A stretch of 64,000 nucleotides of DNA from Spongiivirga citrea (GTDB lineage Bacteria > Bacteroidota > Bacteroidia > Flavobacteriales > Flavobacteriaceae), in assembly GCF_010671565.1 (NCBI RefSeq), contig NZ_JAABOQ010000002.1, positions 620,001-684,000 on the forward strand. The letters are read 5' to 3'. Below, in pieces: positions 51,573 through 61,875 of the stretch. Below the pieces are notes generated by a model. The model saw nothing but the letters and a program-made list of their open reading frames with translations, had not been told where the DNA came from and searched no databases. Both the position numbers and the translations under genes were made by a program. Every line of letters begins with the position of its first letter. Position 1 is the first letter of the stretch.

Positions 51573-53492
51573 CTAAGAAATAATAGCCTTTTCGCTAGAT
51601 ACAGTTTCGTCATCGAGTTTTTCAAAATCTGAATTTTTCGATATATACTCAGGTACAATTTGCTTTAAAGCTTTCACAATTTTGGAGTCTTCTTCCAACA
51701 AATTCATTAAACAGAGTTCATTTATCATCTGCTTTAACCTTATACAATTTTGTTCCCCAAACATTCCAATCATTATTTTACGATGGTGTGTTGGTCTTGT
51801 ATTTTCATCATTCGCCAGCAATTCCTCGTATAATTTTTCACCAGGTCGAAGTCCCGTTATCTCTATATTAATATCGTCAGGATATTTTAATCCTGACAAA
51901 TGGATCATTTTTTTAGCCAAATCAAATATTTTAACCGGCTCTCCCATGTCAAAAATGAAAATTTCCCCTCCTTCTCCCATTGTGCCTGCTTCTATAACTA
52001 GTTGAGAAGCCTCAGGAATTGTCATAAAGTATCTAGTAACTTCAGGATGTGTTACAGTTAAAGGCCCGCCTTTATCGATCTGCTTTTTAAATAATGGAAT
52101 GACAGAGCCATTAGATCCAAGTACATTTCCAAACCTCGTTGTAATATATTTTGTCTTACTATCTTTTTGGAGGCATTTAATATACATTTCGGCTACCCTT
52201 TTGGTAGCACCCATTACGTTTGTTGGATTCACCGCTTTATCCGTAGATACAAAAACAAATTTATTTACATTATACTTAGAGGATAAATCCGCTACATATC
52301 TGGTTCCTAAAATATTAATTTTTACTGCCTCAGCCGGATTTGATTCCATTAACGGCACATGCTTGTAGGCCGCGGCATGGAATACCATGTCCGGTCGATA
52401 TTTCTTAAAAATGGTTTCAATCCGATGATAGTTTCTTACATCAGCTATTACTGGAACAAAATGTTCTATTCCTTTTCGCAACAGTTCTTGCTGTAAGTCA
52501 TACATTGGAGATTCTGCTTGATCTACCATTACCAGCGTTTTGCATTTATAAGCAGCGATTTGTCGACTAATCTCACTTCCAATTGATCCCGCAGCGCCAG
52601 TTATCATGACTACCTTTCCGTTAACCTCCTTTGCAATTTCAGGATTATCCAGTCTTATGGGTGTTCTTTCTAGAAGGTCTTCAATTTGAATCTGTTTGAT
52701 CTGTGATGCATTAAGGTCTCCGTTTATCCAATCTTTAACTGGAGGAACTATTTTAACCTGCACATCAATATCAATTGCTTTGTCTGTTAGTTTTTTAAGT
52801 TGACTACCGCTTATATTCTGTATTGAAATAATGATTTCATCAACCTGATTTTTCTGGATAAAATCCTTTGTAATTGACTCCTTAGAAAAAACCGTCACCC
52901 CATTGATTCGTTTACCAACCTTCTTATTGTTGTCATCTACAAAACCAACAACAGAAACTTCTCTGGTGGTATCATTAATTAATGCTCCATATGTAATTAG
53001 GCCCGAATCGCCAGCACCATATATTAGCACTCTTGAAGAGCTTTCAAGTTGAAACATTATGTATTTATAGGAAACCTTGAAAGTCAATCTACTGATTGTC
53101 AAGGCGATTATATTCAGTAAATAATGAATAAAAATAATAGATACTGGTATATTTAATCTATCCGATAAGCCAAAGGTTCGGTTTATAATAATAAAGCCAC
53201 TACAAAACATGATCAAAATACTCACAGCTTCAAATAAATTGTAAGCATCTCTTAATCCTGTATGTCGTACAACCCCCTTATAAGACCCTACAATAATAAA
53301 ACTGAAAAATGCAAAGCCAAGAACAAGTGGTAATTGCAATAAAAACTCAACAAAGTTAAACGAAAATGTAAGTCCACTTTGAACACCATAAGCTAATAAG
53401 AAAGTAATAGCAACTATGACCAAATCGATTGCCAAAACCAACCATTTGGAAGCGTAATTTTGTCCTTTTCTTAATATAAAATCTCTAAGCAT
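51573..53492 (-). CDS. PglF/WbpM-like UDP-sugar 4,6-dehydratase
   Basis: 639 residues. N-terminal four TM helices (about 15-110), a CoA-like Rossmann domain, then a second Rossmann (GAAGSIG about 296-302) with STDKAVNPTNVMGATKR (about 428-444), in which Met replaces the usual catalytic Tyr as in PglF/WbpM. It would make UDP-4-keto-6-deoxy-HexNAc, the precursor of bacillosamine-type sugars. It overlaps the aminotransferase gene by 8 bp. Confidence 0.93.
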   Translation of the reverse strand: MLRDFILRKGQNYASKWLVLAIDLVIVAITFLLAYGVQSGLTFSFNFVEFLLQLPLVLGFAFFSFIIVGSYKGVVRHTGLRDAYNLFEAVSILIMFCSGFIIINRTFGLSDRLNIPVSIIFIHYLLNIIALTISRLTFKVSYKYIMFQLESSSRVLIYGAGDSGLITYGALINDTTREVSVVGFVDDNNKKVGKRINGVTVFSKESITKDFIQKNQVDEIIISIQNISGSQLKKLTDKAIDIDVQVKIVPPVKDWINGDLNASQIKQIQIEDLLERTPIRLDNPEIAKEVNGKVVMITGAAGSIGSEISRQIAAYKCKTLVMVDQAESPMYDLQQELLRKGIEHFVPVIADVRNYHRIETIFKKYRPDMVFHAAAYKHVPLMESNPAEAVKINILGTRYVADLSSKYNVNKFVFVSTDKAVNPTNVMGATKRVAEMYIKCLQKDSKTKYITTRFGNVLGSNGSVIPLFKKQIDKGGPLTVTHPEVTRYFMTIPEASQLVIEAGTMGEGGEIFIFDMGEPVKIFDLAKKMIHLSGLKYPDDINIEITGLRPGEKLYEELLANDENTRPTHHRKIMIGMFGEQNCIRLKQMINELCLMNLLEEDSKIVKALKQIVPEYISKNSDFEKLDDETVSSEKAIIS

Positions 53493-54630
53493 TAAAGCTT
53501 TCTTTTATATGTCCTATTATTCTCACTAAATCTTCTTCGCGCAAATTCGATCCGCTTGGTAAACACAGTCCACGATTAAATAGATCTTCTGAAATTCCGT
53601 TTACATAGTTTTTGGAATCTTTAAATATTGGTTGCAAATGCATTGGTTTCCAAAGTGGTCGGGATTCTATGTTTTCTTTTTGCAGCGCAAATCTGATTCT
53701 TTCACGTAATTCGAAAGAAGGTGTTAAAATCGTTGTAAGCCAACGATTTGAAAAATAACCACTTGGTTCAGCTATAAACTCCAGTTCAGAGAATTCACAT
53801 AAATGCTTTTTATAAAAATTATAGTTTGCTCTTCGGGCGCCTACTCGATCGTTAAGCACGAGCATTTGACCTCTGCCAATACCAGCAACAATATTGCTCA
53901 TTCTATAATTGTAACCAATTTCAGAATGTTGATAATGTGGGGCATCGTCTCTTGCCTGCGTTGATAAGTAAACTGCCTTATCTTTGAGAACTTTGTTCTT
54001 TGCAACTAATGCGCCACCTCCGGAAGTAGTGATAATCTTATTCCCATTGAATGAGAGGATCGAAATATCTCCAAAAGTACCACAGTTAACATCATGAAAT
54101 TTACTACCTAAAGATTCTGCACTATCTTCCAATATCGGAATATCATACTTATTGGCAATGCCATGTATTTCATCTACTTGATAGGGCATTCCGTATAAAT
54201 GCACAGCAATAATTGCTTTTGGCTTTATCCCATTAGCCATTCGATCTTTGATAGCGCGTTCGAGCTGTTCTGGGTCCATGTTTCCAGTAAGCTTTTCACT
54301 ATCAATAAATATAGGAACAGCACCTTGATAGGTAATTGGATTGGCAGATGCAGAAAAAGTCATACTTTGGCATAATACTTCATCTCCATGCTTTACTCCT
54401 AAGAGCACTAAACCAAGATGAATGGCAGAAGTACCTGAGACCAATGCAGCGGCATGAACATCATTACCAAGGTAGGTTTCTATATCATTTTCGAAACCAT
54501 TGACATTAGGTCCAAGCGGAGCCACCCAATTGGTATCAAATGCCTCATTGACAAAATCTCTTTCGGCACCACCCATGTGTGGTGATGAAAGCCAAATCTT
54601 TGAATTGGTCCTCGCTGTGGTTGTTGTCAT
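53485..54630 (-). CDS. DegT/DnrJ/EryC1-type sugar aminotransferase
   Basis: 381 residues. PLP lysine in FNGNKI (Lys198); GTSAIHLGL (66-74) binds the phosphate; the DSAESLG block (about 169-175) has the catalytic acid. It would aminate the 4-keto sugar made by the dehydratase (PglE-like). With the PglD-like acetyltransferase at the far end of the locus it completes a path to a diacetamido sugar. Confidence 0.93.
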   Translation of the reverse strand: MTTTTARTNSKIWLSSPHMGGAERDFVNEAFDTNWVAPLGPNVNGFENDIETYLGNDVHAAALVSGTSAIHLGLVLLGVKHGDEVLCQSMTFSASANPITYQGAVPIFIDSEKLTGNMDPEQLERAIKDRMANGIKPKAIIAVHLYGMPYQVDEIHGIANKYDIPILEDSAESLGSKFHDVNCGTFGDISILSFNGNKIITTSGGGALVAKNKVLKDKAVYLSTQARDDAPHYQHSEIGYNYRMSNIVAGIGRGQMLVLNDRVGARRANYNFYKKHLCEFSELEFIAEPSGYFSNRWLTTILTPSFELRERIRFALQKENIESRPLWKPMHLQPIFKDSKNYVNGISEDLFNRGLCLPSGSNLREEDLVRIIGHIKESFNA

Positions 54631-54948
54631 GTTATTTACTGAATAAAGGTTGTTAACGACCTCGTTATAACAAATATTGCCATATTTTCTCGGTTGTTAT
54701 TCTTAAAACAATTTTAATCGTTAAAACCCTAATGTAGTTCGATAAGCGGAGTATATCTTATCGATTAAAATCAATTATTATAGCTGAAAACAAACCGTCT
54801 ATTTAGCCTAAAACAAATAGCGTAAAAAACCTAGTTAAACCATCTAGTTTTGTCGATCCACTATATTTTTTGGATTATTGAATTAATTTAAACAATATTT
54901 CTATCTTTTATTTTTCAAAACTATCTATCTCATTAGATTTATAAATAC
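54631..54948. other. Divergent AT-rich promoter region
   Basis: 318 bases between the leftward aminotransferase and rightward MBOAT genes. No gene seen. It contains a -7-like TAGATTTA (54934-54941, rightward) and an 8-bp inverted repeat TCGATAAG (54739-54746) with CTTATCGA (54757-54764), spacer 10, which may be an operator or hairpin. No FNR-like site found. Confidence 0.55.
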
Positions 54949-56400
54949 ATGCTATTTAACTCAATAGACTATTTCATTTTTCTACCAATTGTATTTATTG
55001 CTTATTGGTATTTTCTAAAAAATAAAATAAAATCCCAGCATGTTCTTATTCTTACTGCGAGTTATGTTTTTTACGGATGGTGGGACTGGAGATTTCTTTT
55101 CTTGATTTTAGCCAGTACTATCGTTGATTTCTTCGTTGGATTGCAAATTCATAAACAAAAAACTGATAGGAAAAGAAAAATATGGCTCTGGTTAAGTGTC
55201 ATTTTTAACGTAGGCCTACTCGGTTTTTTTAAGTATTATAACTTCTTTATTGATAGTTGGATAACAGCTGCCGAAGCGTTTGGGTACACAATAAAAAGTA
55301 CATGGACTTTACGGGTTATACTGCCTGTAGGAATCAGTTTCTATACTTTTCAAACGATGTCTTATTCATTTGACATTTATTATAAAAGATTAAAGCCTAC
55401 AAAAGACTTTTTATCGTTTGCCACATTTGTTGCTTTCTTTCCTCAATTGGTGGCTGGCCCTATAGAAAGAGCTTCAAATTTGTTATTGCAAATACAATCA
55501 CGGAAAGAATTTAAAACCAACCAGTTTACAGATGGTATCAAACTAATTTTATGGGGGCTGTTTAAAAAAATGGTTATTGCAGATGCTTTAGCCCCAATTG
55601 TTGATGATATTTTCTCAAATTATGCCACTTACCCTTCATCAACTTTAATTTTAGGTGTAACCTTATTCAGTTTTCAAGTTTATGGAGATTTTAGCGGATA
55701 CTCGGACATCGCTATTGGTACCGCTAAGCTTTTTGGAATAGAACTCATGTCAAACTTTAAATTCCCCATATTTTCAAGAAATGTCGCAGAGTATTGGCAA
55801 CGGTGGCATGTATCACTAAGCACATGGTTTAGACACTACATTTATATACCATTAGGGGGCTCAAGAGTGAGTAAGAAGAAAGCCCTTAGAAACATTATTA
55901 TAATTTTTTTAATAAGTGGGTTTTGGCATGGTGCTAATTGGACATTTATCCTATGGGGTGCTTTTCATGCACTTGTTTTCATACCTGTTTTTTTAATGGG
56001 AAGAAATACTATTTATAAAGGTACAGTAGTAGCGCAAAATAGCTCGCTACCATCCGCAATTGAAATTTTACAAATAATAACTACTTTTTCGATTGTTACT
56101 TTTTCAAGAATTTTCTTTAGATCAGAATCAGTCACAGACGCTTTTAAGTATATTGAACGTATTTTTTCTAATTTCAGTTGGGAAAGTTACTCACACCCAC
56201 TGGGATATCGTATGGTCGATTATTTCATTTTAATTATCCTATTTACGTTCTACGAATATTTAATTCGAAAAGACGAGCGTTCGCCATTTAGTTTTAAAAA
56301 TAATATCGTACGCTTTATAGCCTATACTCTGGTCATTTTTACTATTTTATTATTTTACGATGATAACGTTGATCGATCATTTATTTATTTCCAGTTTTAA
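54949..56400 (+). CDS. MBOAT-family O-acyltransferase (AlgI-like)
   Basis: 483 residues with about ten TM helices. Catalytic His327 in SGFWHGANWTFILWG and the family block PQLVAGPIERA (about 168-178) are present. It would carry an acyl group across the inner membrane onto an extracytoplasmic sugar. Paired with the SGNH gene 4 bp downstream, as AlgI with AlgJ/X. Confidence 0.93.
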   Translation: MLFNSIDYFIFLPIVFIAYWYFLKNKIKSQHVLILTASYVFYGWWDWRFLFLILASTIVDFFVGLQIHKQKTDRKRKIWLWLSVIFNVGLLGFFKYYNFFIDSWITAAEAFGYTIKSTWTLRVILPVGISFYTFQTMSYSFDIYYKRLKPTKDFLSFATFVAFFPQLVAGPIERASNLLLQIQSRKEFKTNQFTDGIKLILWGLFKKMVIADALAPIVDDIFSNYATYPSSTLILGVTLFSFQVYGDFSGYSDIAIGTAKLFGIELMSNFKFPIFSRNVAEYWQRWHVSLSTWFRHYIYIPLGGSRVSKKKALRNIIIIFLISGFWHGANWTFILWGAFHALVFIPVFLMGRNTIYKGTVVAQNSSLPSAIEILQIITTFSIVTFSRIFFRSESVTDAFKYIERIFSNFSWESYSHPLGYRMVDYFILIILFTFYEYLIRKDERSPFSFKNNIVRFIAYTLVIFTILLFYDDNVDRSFIYFQF

Positions 56401-56403
56401 GTC

Positions 56404-57363
56404 ATGAAAAGAATCATATTAAGAGGGATTTTATACAGTTTTTTGCTGGTTTTGATGTTGGAAGCATTAGTTCGTGTTTTTCACTTGCATAAGGACTATC
56501 CATACCGATATATAGATGAATACCAAGTGGAGAAATGGGTGCCAAATCAAGAAGGGTATCGAGTAACGGGAAACCGAAGGCAAAATTTTTCTAAATATTA
56601 CATTAATAATTCAGGTTATAACTCCTACAGGGAATTTAATCCTTCAGTTGAAAAACGTGAATTAGCCTTAGTTGGGGACTCATTTATCGAAGGCTTCCAC
56701 CAAAACTACTATAATTCAATAGGAAAAAAAATCGAAAATAAAGTTGCAGATATAGAGGTATATGAATACGGATATGCTGGTTATGATTTTGCCGACCAGT
56801 TGCATTTAGTGAGTCAATACAAGAATCAATTTGAGCTTATTGATCATATAGTATTTGGGATAAAATTCGAAAACGACTTTACTAGAAGTGCATATAAAGT
56901 TGAATATGGAAGAATGGCTCTAGAATCTCCCAAAGTAAGACTTATGCAACGAAGTAAACTTATAGTATATCTTAAAAATATAGGTGTGCTTCCCGCTATT
57001 CAAAGTAAGTTTAACTCTATTAAATTTTCTTTTAAAAACTTAGGGAAGATTAGGGGTAAGAGCAAGAATATATTAAAAGAAGAAAATACAGCATTACTTC
57101 ATAAGGAATATATCGAAAACTTTAAATCACTTGTAAAAACCTATGGTTTTGATAAAGACAAAAATACTTTAATGCTCGATTCAAGTATTACACCAAAAAT
57201 ATTCATTGATTTTCTAAATAAACACAATTATCCTTTCATTGATATTGGTCCCGCTTTACAATCCTCGAAAAAACCAACTACCTTAATTTACGATCGTCAT
57301 TGGAATAATAATGGAAGGACTATTGTTGCCAAGGAAATATGTGATTTTATTTTGAATCGTTAA
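56404..57363 (+). CDS. SGNH/AlgX-like O-acyl transfer partner
   Basis: 319 residues with an N-terminal signal anchor (about 7-24). The nucleophile is in GDSF (Ser93) and the C-terminal DRHW gives Asp297 and His299, the D-x-H-W form of AlgX/AlgJ-type esterases and transferases. It would place acyl groups from the MBOAT on the polysaccharide in the periplasm. Its 3' end overlaps the convergent second SGNH gene by 17 bp. Confidence 0.8.
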   Translation: MKRIILRGILYSFLLVLMLEALVRVFHLHKDYPYRYIDEYQVEKWVPNQEGYRVTGNRRQNFSKYYINNSGYNSYREFNPSVEKRELALVGDSFIEGFHQNYYNSIGKKIENKVADIEVYEYGYAGYDFADQLHLVSQYKNQFELIDHIVFGIKFENDFTRSAYKVEYGRMALESPKVRLMQRSKLIVYLKNIGVLPAIQSKFNSIKFSFKNLGKIRGKSKNILKEENTALLHKEYIENFKSLVKTYGFDKDKNTLMLDSSITPKIFIDFLNKHNYPFIDIGPALQSSKKPTTLIYDRHWNNNGRTIVAKEICDFILNR

Positions 57364-58297
57364 CCAAATCAGGAAACTCCATATTAATATGATCAGCTAC
57401 TAAGCCTGTAAATTTTTCTGAACCTTCATTATTTAAGTGCATAGGATCATTAAACATAGCGTAGTTGCCTACAAAGTGACCGTCATTTAGGTGATCATAA
57501 AAAGGTATTTTATTTTCTTTGGCTATTTGCTTTATTTTCTGAAGAGATTTATTATTACCAAAGTCTTTTGCTTCAGGATAAGGTGAGTTAACGAAAAGTA
57601 ACTTTACTCCATTTTCTCTAGCTAGGTTGATAAACAATTCTAAATTTTGCACTAAAAACAAATCTATGTTTTCGGATAATGCCTCATTATTATGACTTTT
57701 ATTTGATGGCCCTTGCATTTTACCGTACAAAGGTTTATACCCATTAAATGACCCCTGAGGAGAGAAAAAATATCTTACTACATGGACCAAGGTCGAATTT
57801 TTCTGATAGCCTTTAAAAAACATTTTGACGGGAACAAAGGTCGATTTCTCTTTTAGTTTGGGATATAGCACATCCTTATGATAAGAATAATAGGCATTCA
57901 AATCATTCAGTCTAGAATATGCAACATCAGACTCGAATAACCAATGCTCATCAATATTTAAAACAACCAGTTTAGGCGTTGTTCTTTTTAATACCATTTG
58001 AAGCAGGGCTGTGTGATATAGTAATTGCTGCCCTTCTGCCCCAGCATTGTAGCAAGTAAGACCCGTTTTCTTGGTGATAATTTCGGGCACATATTGTCTT
58101 ACCATATGCGAACTTCCAAAAAGCAACACCTCATCATTCGAATCATTAATTACATAACTGCTTCTTGCAAACTTGCCTGTATCCTGTGAAAGAAATAACT
58201 GATGTACCCCATATCCCAGTAATTGATCTACCAACAGAAAAATCAGTAAGAACTTTAATAGTTTCACTACGCCATGTTTAAGTGTAATTAAATTCAT
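57347..58297 (-). CDS. SGNH-like protein of second MBOAT pair
   Basis: 316 residues with a signal anchor (about 12-30). Ser62 or Ser63 in GSSHM and Asp284-His287 in DPMHLN fit an SGNH hydrolase/transferase. Sequence unlike the first SGNH protein. It is the last gene of the six-gene leftward operon and lies 6 bp after its MBOAT. Confidence 0.78.
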   Translation of the reverse strand: MNLITLKHGVVKLLKFLLIFLLVDQLLGYGVHQLFLSQDTGKFARSSYVINDSNDEVLLFGSSHMVRQYVPEIITKKTGLTCYNAGAEGQQLLYHTALLQMVLKRTTPKLVVLNIDEHWLFESDVAYSRLNDLNAYYSYHKDVLYPKLKEKSTFVPVKMFFKGYQKNSTLVHVVRYFFSPQGSFNGYKPLYGKMQGPSNKSHNNEALSENIDLFLVQNLELFINLARENGVKLLFVNSPYPEAKDFGNNKSLQKIKQIAKENKIPFYDHLNDGHFVGNYAMFNDPMHLNNEGSEKFTGLVADHINMEFPDLVNDSK

Positions 58298-58303
58298 TCT
58301 TTC

Positions 58304-59710
58304 TTAGAATTGGAAGTAAATAAATTGGCTTTCATTAAAAACACCCAAATAGAGGATCAAAAATATTATTATGCTATATCCGGTCATTCGAACCAACTGA
58401 TAACGATTCCAAAAAGCAGATAACAAATTGGTAAAATATTCTCGCCTAACCTCAAATAGTAGTAATAATGTAATACCTAAAACGGCATAAATAGGTGCTG
58501 TAATATCGTCACCTATCCCAATATAAAGATCACCGGGATTGGTAAAAATATCTTTGACGATTAAAAAAGAATCCCCTACTGTATTGGATCTAAAAAACAC
58601 CCAAGAAAAGCATATCAGAATAAAAGTAAGTAATACGTTGTGAATACCACTCCGTCGCTTTTTATTAAACAATACTTCCAATATCAAATAAGCACCGTTT
58701 AAAGCCCCCCAAATAATAAATGTCCAATTAGCACCATGCCACAATCCACTAATCACAAAAGTGATAAAAAGATTGTATAGCCATCTTTGTTTAGATGTAC
58801 GATTACCACCAAGTGGTATATAAACATAATCTCTAAACCATGTGGAAAGAGAAATGTGCCAACGCCCCCAAAACTCGCTAACCGATCTGGCAAAATAAGG
58901 GCGTTTAAAATTCGTCATAAGGTCAAAACCAAATAACTTGGCAGTACCAATTGCAATTAAAGAATACCCCGCAAAATCACCGTAGATTTGAAATGCAAAT
59001 AATACGGTTGCCATTATAAAAGTTAGCCCATCATGACTTTCAACATTATTATATACTGCATTTACGTAAATAGCTGCCCTGTCAGCAACCACTAACTTTA
59101 AGAAAAACCCCCAGACCATTAGTTTAAAACCATAAGAAAAAGTTTTGTCATCAATAAAACGTTTTGAGGCAAACTGTGGCAACAAATTTGACGCTCTTTC
59201 AATGGGACCCGCCACTAATTGCGGAAAAAAGCTAACAAACGCGAAAAAAGCTATTGGATCTTTAGTTGGCCTCAATTTATTGCGATAGATATCAATTGTA
59301 TAGCTGAGTGTTTGAAATGTGTAGAAACTAATTCCAACCGGTAAAACAATATTGAATAACTGGCCGTTAAAAGACTGGCCGAAAAAAGTAAAAATTGAAT
59401 AAAAATTATCAAGAAAAAAGTTGAAGTATTTAAAAAAAGCTAAGAATCCAATATTCACTGTCAAGCTTATTAGTAACAACCCTTTTCTTCCTTTCTTTGA
59501 TTCAACTTTCGCCAATTCACGACCTACCAAAAAATCAACTAATGAGCTTATAAAAATTAGCGATAAGAACCTCCAATCCCACCAACCATAGAACACATAA
59601 CTAGCGAGGACGATTATGACGTTCTGAACCTTAATATTTTTGTAAAAAATCCAATACAGTAGAAATACTATTGGCAAAAAGAAAGCAAAATCAAACGAGG
59701 TAAATAACAT
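58304..59710 (-). CDS. MBOAT-family O-acyltransferase (AlgI-like), second copy
   Basis: 468 residues with about ten TM helices. Catalytic His325 in SGLWHGANWTF and the block PQLVAGPIERA are present. It is related to the first MBOAT protein, so the pairs arose by duplication or separate capture. It belongs to the leftward operon, 21 bp after the FemAB-like gene. Confidence 0.93.
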   Translation of the reverse strand: MLFTSFDFAFFLPIVFLLYWIFYKNIKVQNVIIVLASYVFYGWWDWRFLSLIFISSLVDFLVGRELAKVESKKGRKGLLLISLTVNIGFLAFFKYFNFFLDNFYSIFTFFGQSFNGQLFNIVLPVGISFYTFQTLSYTIDIYRNKLRPTKDPIAFFAFVSFFPQLVAGPIERASNLLPQFASKRFIDDKTFSYGFKLMVWGFFLKLVVADRAAIYVNAVYNNVESHDGLTFIMATVLFAFQIYGDFAGYSLIAIGTAKLFGFDLMTNFKRPYFARSVSEFWGRWHISLSTWFRDYVYIPLGGNRTSKQRWLYNLFITFVISGLWHGANWTFIIWGALNGAYLILEVLFNKKRRSGIHNVLLTFILICFSWVFFRSNTVGDSFLIVKDIFTNPGDLYIGIGDDITAPIYAVLGITLLLLFEVRREYFTNLLSAFWNRYQLVRMTGYSIIIFLILYLGVFNESQFIYFQF

Positions 59711-59731
59711 AAAACTTTACTAGTTGATTTG

Positions 59732-60841
59732 TTAATCTTGTGTGGGAATAAGCTGTGCGGCTCTATAGAATGGAAAGAAATGATATTTTAATTGATCTTC
59801 AGGAATTTCATCAAAATACTGATTCGCTTTATAACAAAGTTTAGCATATACCTGTTGGTCTATAACCTTGCGACCGGTATAAAAAACAACATCTTTATCA
59901 TAAGGAAACATTGCCTTCTTATGCTTGTAAAGCCCATCTCCATTTTTAATACCGCCTCCTAGAACGTATTGTGTTCTTCCAAGATTAATAGCCCATTTTA
60001 CAACCTCTACTCTAAGGAAGTCATTGGGTCGCATATGAAAATAATCCGAATTAGTTCCCCCTAGATACGCATATATCGTATGATTCTGATCAATAATTAA
60101 TTCACCAGAAACGGCGGTTTCGTCTAAAAAAACCAAAGCAATAGCAAATTTATTTATGTTGTTTTCGAGTAATCCATTAAAATAATCCTGATTATAAAAA
60201 TATTGGCTATCGGCTTTATTCCGTCTCATTGTCTGATTGTATATTTCATGAAACATATCAATCGCTTTTGTAGTAATATCCGCTCCCTGAAAAACTTTGA
60301 AACGCAAATTATGCTTAAGCGCCCTACGGTAATTGTTGCGAACTTTTCTATCAAAAGATTCCCATTGTTTATCAAAATCTGATTTCAAATTTCCTCTTAC
60401 GTTTTGCAAAGTTTCTAATAGGTTACCCGTATATCGTTTATGATTTTCATCTAAACTAAACCTTACAAACTCAGTAATAACATTATTTTGTCGGTACCAT
60501 TGATCAACATAAGACCAAAACACACCTAAAACCTCTTCGCTTTTATCATCTAACAACAGCGGTCCGCTATATCCGTACTGCGTAACTACATCATAATATT
60601 GTGTATCCTGATCATTAATACGAATCTTCCTTAAAATAAAAGGCATTAGCACCAAATTATGCTGTCCATCATTAAGTAAAAAGTACCTTAACGAATTTGT
60701 ATCCTTTTTAAAATGCCTTAAATGTTCAAAACAGTAATAAATATTGCTATCAGCATGCTTTTGAAGCAATTCTTTATACTGATCGATATCATTAGAGGAA
60801 CTTAAGTTATATACTAAAAGATTATAATCTTTTTGAGGCAT
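59732..60841 (-). CDS. FemAB/GNAT-type aminoacyl or acyl transferase
   Basis: 369 residues, cytoplasmic. The two-lobe GNAT fold of the FemX/peptidoglycan-bridge type is visible in VRNNYRRALKHNLRFKVF, YAYLGGTNSDYFHMRPNDFL and GGGIKNGDGLYKHKKAMFP. Members transfer an aminoacyl group from tRNA or another carrier to an amine. In this operon an amino-acid attachment to a sugar or lipid carrier is likely. Confidence 0.85.
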   Translation of the reverse strand: MPQKDYNLLVYNLSSSNDIDQYKELLQKHADSNIYYCFEHLRHFKKDTNSLRYFLLNDGQHNLVLMPFILRKIRINDQDTQYYDVVTQYGYSGPLLLDDKSEEVLGVFWSYVDQWYRQNNVITEFVRFSLDENHKRYTGNLLETLQNVRGNLKSDFDKQWESFDRKVRNNYRRALKHNLRFKVFQGADITTKAIDMFHEIYNQTMRRNKADSQYFYNQDYFNGLLENNINKFAIALVFLDETAVSGELIIDQNHTIYAYLGGTNSDYFHMRPNDFLRVEVVKWAINLGRTQYVLGGGIKNGDGLYKHKKAMFPYDKDVVFYTGRKVIDQQVYAKLCYKANQYFDEIPEDQLKYHFFPFYRAAQLIPTQD

Positions 60842-60861
60842 AGTATCTATAATTATTTATA

Positions 60862-61875
60862 TCAAGAAATTTTTAGAAGTCTATCACATTTAGAAAAAAT
60901 AACTCCTGATTGATAATTATTAAACTCTTGTACATTATTATTACCCATTAACCAATTAACGTAAATAGCAGCTGTATTAATTCCTCCCTCATGAGAAAAA
61001 GGATATCCGCCACCAAATCTAGGGTTAAGTTCTAGAACATAAAGGTCTTTGCCTTTCCTAAATATATCGCAATCTAGCGTTCCTATATGCCCTAACTTCT
61101 CACCTATTTGACGCCCTATTTTATTAAAATCATCGCCCTTTACTGTCTTGGCTTTATCTGTTTCTCCGGAACGCATAAAAAGTTTTTCTCTTGCAAAAGA
61201 TCCAAAGTATTTCCCTTCAAAATCATTAAGAATGTCCATTCCATATTCCGTTCCATCAATCTTTTCCTGTATCAACAATGCATTTTCTAACGAGTCATCA
61301 CCAGACATAGCATTGTCATATGATTTTTCAATCTTAAGCAGCTGAAGCTTATGAATTAATTCAAGTTCTTCAATATTATCAGCAAAATCTATTCCTACAG
61401 ATGCACTACCCCATCTAGGTTTTACAACCAAAGGAAACTTTAAGTCACCATTATTAATAGCTGTAATAGCAGATTCTAGGGAAATATAAGTTTTAGGGGA
61501 TTTTAAGCCAATTTTTTCAATGAAATGATGAGTTTCCCATTTATCAAAAGAAATATTGATAACCTCTGGGCTCGATACAATTACTTTAACACCTGTAGAT
61601 TCTATCTCTGCCTTATTCTTAGCAAGTATCGGTAACTCGAAATCATTAAGAGAGATGAGTGCATCTATTTTGTATTGAGAGATCGCTTTTTTAAGGCTAT
61701 TGATATAATTATCATCATGAATACTGGGCATTATAATTGCATTATCCGCATCTACTAGAGCTGGCGCTGTATTTTGATTATCTGCTGCAAATACCAATCC
61801 TCCGTTTAATTCCTTTTTAAAGTAATTAATCAGATAATTTCTCCTACCTGCACAGGTAAAAAGGATGTTAGGCAT
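60862..61875 (-). CDS. ATP-grasp ligase (CarB-like)
   Basis: 337 residues. Pre-ATP-grasp domain (MPNILFTCAGRRNYLINYF), then the ATP-grasp fold with FPLVVKPRWGSASVGI (about 148-163), a Mg-binding LELNPRFGGG (about 286-295) and a short tail. It would join a carboxylate to an amine or thiol with ATP, a peptide- or amide-like bond. It overlaps the decarboxylase gene by 8 bp, so the two are probably made together. Confidence 0.88.
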   Translation of the reverse strand: MPNILFTCAGRRNYLINYFKKELNGGLVFAADNQNTAPALVDADNAIIMPSIHDDNYINSLKKAISQYKIDALISLNDFELPILAKNKAEIESTGVKVIVSSPEVINISFDKWETHHFIEKIGLKSPKTYISLESAITAINNGDLKFPLVVKPRWGSASVGIDFADNIEELELIHKLQLLKIEKSYDNAMSGDDSLENALLIQEKIDGTEYGMDILNDFEGKYFGSFAREKLFMRSGETDKAKTVKGDDFNKIGRQIGEKLGHIGTLDCDIFRKGKDLYVLELNPRFGGGYPFSHEGGINTAAIYVNWLMGNNNVQEFNNYQSGVIFSKCDRLLKIS

